This document shows positions 5,548 to 6,805 of a stretch of 6,805 nt of DNA, in pieces. Each line of letters starts with the position of its first letter. The stretch's first letter is position 1. The notes beneath the pieces are model-generated. The model had not been told where the DNA came from. It worked only from the letters and a program-made list of their open reading frames with translations, and made no database searches. The position numbers and the translations under genes are program-made. Source of the stretch: Quadrisphaera sp. (GTDB taxonomy: Bacteria > Actinomycetota > Actinomycetes > Actinomycetales > Quadrisphaeraceae); assembly GCA_029258695.1 (NCBI GenBank), contig JARIBR010000038.1:1-6805 (forward strand), read 5' to 3'.

Positions 5548-5610
5548 GGGCGCCCCGCCCTGGCCGCCACCCACGTCCGCCCGCTGCCCACGGCGCCGGG
5601 CCGCGCGCGG

Positions 5611-6771
5611 TCAGCCGCGGGTGCGGGGACGGTGGCTAGCGAGGATGGGGCACTCGAAGGGGTCACGCTGGCCCAGGCCCACGCGGTTGAGGTAACGCAC
5701 CACGATGGCGTAGGACGCCCAGACGGTGGTCTCGGTGTAGGCCACGTTCTTCTCCGCGCAGAACGGCTTGACCACCGCACGCGCCCGAGCGAGGTTCGGG
5801 CGCGGCATCGAGGGGAACAGGTGGTGCTCGATCTGGTGGTTCAGCCCCCCGAAGACGAACGATGTCCACGCGTTGCCGGTGATGTTGCGGCTCATGAGCA
5901 CCTGACGACGCAGGAAGTCGACCCGTGAGCCCTCGGGGACCTGCGGCATGCCCTTGTGGTTCGGGGCGAACGAGCACCCCATGTACACCCCGAACAGCCC
6001 CAGCTGGACCCCGACGAACGCCGCGGCCTTGCCGGGGGGCAGCACGAGGAAGACCGCCGCGAGGTATCCCACCAGGCGCACCGTGACGAAGGAGAGCTCG
6101 ACCCACCGGCGCTTGACCGGTTCGGGCACCAGGAGGGACTTCACGCTCTGCACGTGCAGGTTCGCGCCCTCCAGCAGCAGCAGGGGGAAGAAGAACCAGC
6201 CCTGACGCGCGCCCAGCCACCGGCCCACCGGCCCCCGACGCTTCGCCGCGTCGGGGGTGAAGGCCAGCACCGAGGACTCGATGTCGGGGTCCTTGCCCAG
6301 CTGGTTCGGTGCGGAGTGGTGCTTGGTGTGCTTGCGCGCCCACCACTGCGAGCTCATCCCCGAGACCAGGTTCGCCAGCAGCAGGGAGGCCCACTCGTTG
6401 CGCTTCGCGGAGGCGAAGACCTGACGGTGCCCGGCGTCGTGGGCCAGGAACGCGACCTGGGTCGCGATGACCGCCAGCGCCGCGGCCATCAACAGCTGGA
6501 ACCACGAGTCCCCCAGCAGCACGAACCCGGTCACCACGCCGGCCAGGGCCAGCGCCATGATCGAGGCCTTGACCCAGTAGTAGCCGTAGCGCCGCTCCAT
6601 CAACCCCAACGCCTGGACCCGTCCCAGCACGTCGGCGAACTCCGAGGGACCCGCCGCAGCCTGAGCAGCGCGCCGCCGGGCACGACGCTCCTCCAGGGAC
6701 GACGACGCGCGCGCGGGAGCGTCGGACGACGTCGTGGCGTCGGGCTGGCGGGCGGGGGCGTCGACGGACAT
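5611..6771 (-). CDS. Membrane fatty acid desaturase (three-His-box, delta-6/DesA3-like)
   Basis: This di-iron membrane enzyme introduces a double bond into acyl chains of lipids or acyl-CoA, using electrons from a ferredoxin or similar donor. The 386-residue product has the three histidine boxes of the family: HDAGH (111-115), HTKHH (148-152) and QIEHH (313-317). The glutamine starting the third box is typical of front-end (delta-5/delta-6 type) and DesA3-like members. Hydrophobic spans are visible at about 69-88, 91-110, 192-204 and 228-265. The first 45 residues are a hydrophilic, Arg/Ala/Ser-rich cytoplasmic tail with no cytochrome b5 domain, so a separate electron donor is needed; none is encoded here. 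The ATG is supported by GGAG six bases upstream. Only 34 bases precede the gene in the window, so its promoter cannot be judged. The next gene, 75 bases downstream, seems to have its own promoter. Exact regioselectivity cannot be read from sequence. Confidence 0.93.
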   Translation of the reverse strand: MSVDAPARQPDATTSSDAPARASSSLEERRARRRAAQAAAGPSEFADVLGRVQALGLMERRYGYYWVKASIMALALAGVVTGFVLLGDSWFQLLMAAALAVIATQVAFLAHDAGHRQVFASAKRNEWASLLLANLVSGMSSQWWARKHTKHHSAPNQLGKDPDIESSVLAFTPDAAKRRGPVGRWLGARQGWFFFPLLLLEGANLHVQSVKSLLVPEPVKRRWVELSFVTVRLVGYLAAVFLVLPPGKAAAFVGVQLGLFGVYMGCSFAPNHKGMPQVPEGSRVDFLRRQVLMSRNITGNAWTSFVFGGLNHQIEHHLFPSMPRPNLARARAVVKPFCAEKNVAYTETTVWASYAIVVRYLNRVGLGQRDPFECPILASHRPRTRG

Positions 6772-6805
6772 GAGGCTCCAGGGCGGGTCGGCAGCGCCGT
6801 CCGGG

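Noticed and set aside
5591..5610. Small palindromes CGGCGCCG and CCGCGCGCGG downstream of the desaturase stop
   Set aside because: Short self-complementary GC words are common by chance at this base composition; the stems are too short to call a terminator.
4315..5928. A long plus-strand open frame opposite pat and the end of the desaturase gene
   Set aside because: The product is low-complexity Arg/Gly/His-rich and is antisense to two genes with intact catalytic motifs.
1..6805. A hidden defence, mobile or secretion system
   Set aside because: All the protein-coding space is filled by six metabolic or membrane genes and one fragment with clear identities; no transposase, integrase, toxin, nuclease or RNA gene is visible.

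Overview
The window comes from the chromosome of a high-GC actinobacterium. Codon third positions are almost all G or C, GTG starts are used, promoter -10 candidates are of the TANNNT type, and the gene set (BkdA-type E1 alpha, Pat/HisC2-type aminotransferase, EpsC-type serine acetyltransferase, DUF5134 membrane protein, acyl desaturase) is typical of that phylum. The genus cannot be fixed from sequence reading alone.

Layout, left to right. At 1-35 (minus) are the first 11 codons of the gene after bkdA, probably the E1 beta subunit, overlapping the bkdA stop by ATGA. At 32-1279 (minus) is the E1 alpha subunit of a branched-chain 2-oxoacid dehydrogenase. A 106-bp gap (1280-1385) holds a dyad that looks like an operator. 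At 1386-2219 (minus) is a six-span DUF5134 membrane protein with a methionine-rich tail. A 70-bp divergent promoter region follows, then a two-gene cysteine operon on the plus strand: serine O-acetyltransferase (2290-3276) and cysteine synthase (3321-4238). A 205-bp gap between convergent genes (4239-4443) carries three dyads spaced exactly 42 bp apart, flanked by mirrored C-rich tracts. At 4444-5535 (minus) is an aromatic aminotransferase with a candidate leaderless promoter, and at 5611-6771 (minus) a three-histidine-box membrane fatty acid desaturase.

How the genes work together. The acetyltransferase makes O-acetylserine and the synthase turns it into cysteine. The acetyltransferase ends in isoleucine on a flexible acidic tail, the known docking signal for cysteine synthase, so the two probably form the regulatory cysteine synthase complex. 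BkdAB makes branched-chain acyl-CoA primers and the desaturase modifies acyl chains, so both touch membrane lipid composition. The aminotransferase interconverts aromatic amino acids and 2-oxo acids. These links beyond the cysteine pair are inference.

No defence system, mobile element, RNA gene or CRISPR array is visible. The genes are ordinary metabolism. The most unusual parts are the 42-bp phased dyads at 4299-4405, the operator-like dyad before bkdA, and the methionine-repeat tail of the DUF5134 protein.
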